In this document: piece by piece, positions 63,798-64,000 of the stretch
Numbering within the stretch: position 1 is the stretch's first letter
How the letters are laid out: each line of letters begins with the position of its first letter
Position numbers and translations under genes: made by a program
Notes under the pieces: generated by a model
Told to the model about the DNA's origin: nothing
What the model saw: only the letters and a program-made list of their open reading frames with translations
The model's database searches: none
Source of the DNA: CBDCVO01 sp965223085
GTDB taxonomy: Bacteria > Pseudomonadota > Gammaproteobacteria > Ga0077536
NCBI GenBank assembly: GCA_965223085.1
Contig: OZ244981.1
Location: 558,001 to 622,000 of the forward strand
Length of the DNA: 64,000 nucleotides
Direction: 5' to 3'

Positions 63798-64000
63798 TCA
63801 ATCCGCGTTCGTCCGATCCGTCGGTAATCCGCTCAGCACCTTCTTGCCCGAAACCATCGCGGATATCAGATTGCCGCCGTCGCGCAGCTCGGTCACGACG
63901 ACTGCCAGGATATGTATCACACCGAATGCGAGTAGCACGAAGAAACCGTAATAATGGACGGTTATGAAAGGTTTGCGGAAGGCGCGCATCGCCTCATAGG
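63798..64000 (-). CDS. Cytochrome b561-type membrane protein, C-terminal part
   Basis: The frame enters at the window edge (YEAMRAFRKPF..) and ends TAA/TGA at 63798. ITVHYYGFFVLLAFGVIHILAVVVTEL is a transmembrane helix with a His (HILAVV) of the type that ligates haem b in cytochrome b561/Ni-Fe-hydrogenase b subunits, followed by RDGGNLISAMVSGKKVL, the characteristic cytoplasmic tail. Inner membrane electron transfer. The remainder lies beyond the window. The preceding 200 bp (63594-63797) show nothing. Confidence 0.72.
   Translation of the reverse strand, partial: YEAMRAFRKPFITVHYYGFFVLLAFGVIHILAVVVTELRDGGNLISAMVSGKKVLSGLPTDRTNAD

Noticed and set aside
1..64000. CRISPR arrays, tRNA or rRNA genes
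   Set aside because: No regularly spaced repeats beyond the three 25-bp IS21 units, and no cloverleaf or rRNA-like sequence was noticed on either strand.

Overview
The window comes from a Gram-negative proteobacterium. It carries two TonB-dependent receptor loci, periplasmic quinoprotein and cytochrome genes, LysR, AraC, TetR and IclR regulators, an oxygen-independent HemN, and IS3, IS21, IS630, IS256, IS30 and IS110 elements. Gene style fits a gammaproteobacterium with a large catabolic accessory genome (acyl-CoA dehydrogenases, a thiolase, LLM flavin monooxygenases, a Baeyer-Villiger monooxygenase, relatives of aromatic-ring-cleavage enzymes). This placement is an inference; there is no rRNA or tRNA here to test it.

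Layout. 0-10.5 kb: end of a glutaredoxin gene, a LysR regulator, a small membrane protein, an AlkD-like DNA glycosylase joined to a MetE-like methyltransferase, a nitronate monooxygenase translationally coupled to a Tat-exported amidase, and a plus-strand operon of acyl-CoA dehydrogenase, LLM oxidoreductase and PQQ dehydrogenase. 10.6-18.2 kb: pseudogenes (fumarylacetoacetase-like, TonB receptor, TetR, muconolactone isomerase-like, ArsR, SRPBCC) around an intact penicillin-acylase-type amidohydrolase and a double VOC protein. 18.2-22.1 kb: a minus-strand acyl-CoA catabolic operon (acyl-CoA dehydrogenase, dead saccharopine-dehydrogenase-like gene, SCP-x thiolase) behind an AraC regulator. 22.2-23.3 kb: a broken REP-type transposase. 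23.4-31.4 kb: LLM oxidoreductase, DMGDH/GcvT fusion, dead SnoaL and IclR genes, then a second MetE-like gene followed by a Tm-1-like (UPF0261) gene and a PEP-hydrolase-type TIM barrel gene. 31.5-38.4 kb: nested IS3, IS21, IS91 and IS630 elements enclosing foreign exopolysaccharide genes and a shard of a conjugative ATPase. 38.5-46.8 kb: CoxM remnant, intact TonB receptor, third MetE-like gene, IS256 remnant, Baeyer-Villiger monooxygenase, DUF2173 gene. 46.8-53.7 kb: hemN, a cytochrome c/beta-propeller fusion, LLM oxidoreductase, molybdopterin oxidoreductase. 53.7-58.5 kb: a CoxL remnant, then integron-type gene cassettes with attC sites (toxin-antitoxin pair, unknown protein, dead GFA gene plus thioesterase), then a hydrolase/thioesterase pair. 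58.6-64 kb: IS fragments, cytochrome c fragment, APC permease, cysteine synthase remnant, alpha/beta hydrolase, SMP-30 lactonase, broken dienelactone hydrolase, end of a cytochrome b561-type gene.

Two themes stand out. First, decay: more than twenty recognisable genes are truncated, frameshifted or interrupted by stop codons, many of them ring-cleavage or detoxification functions. Second, three diverged MetE-like proteins lack the usual MetE N-terminal half but keep the zinc-thiol site. One sits with a two-gene version of the plant Tm-1 architecture, and an 81-bp piece of the same cluster is copied beside another. That cluster is my best candidate for an undescribed metabolic system.
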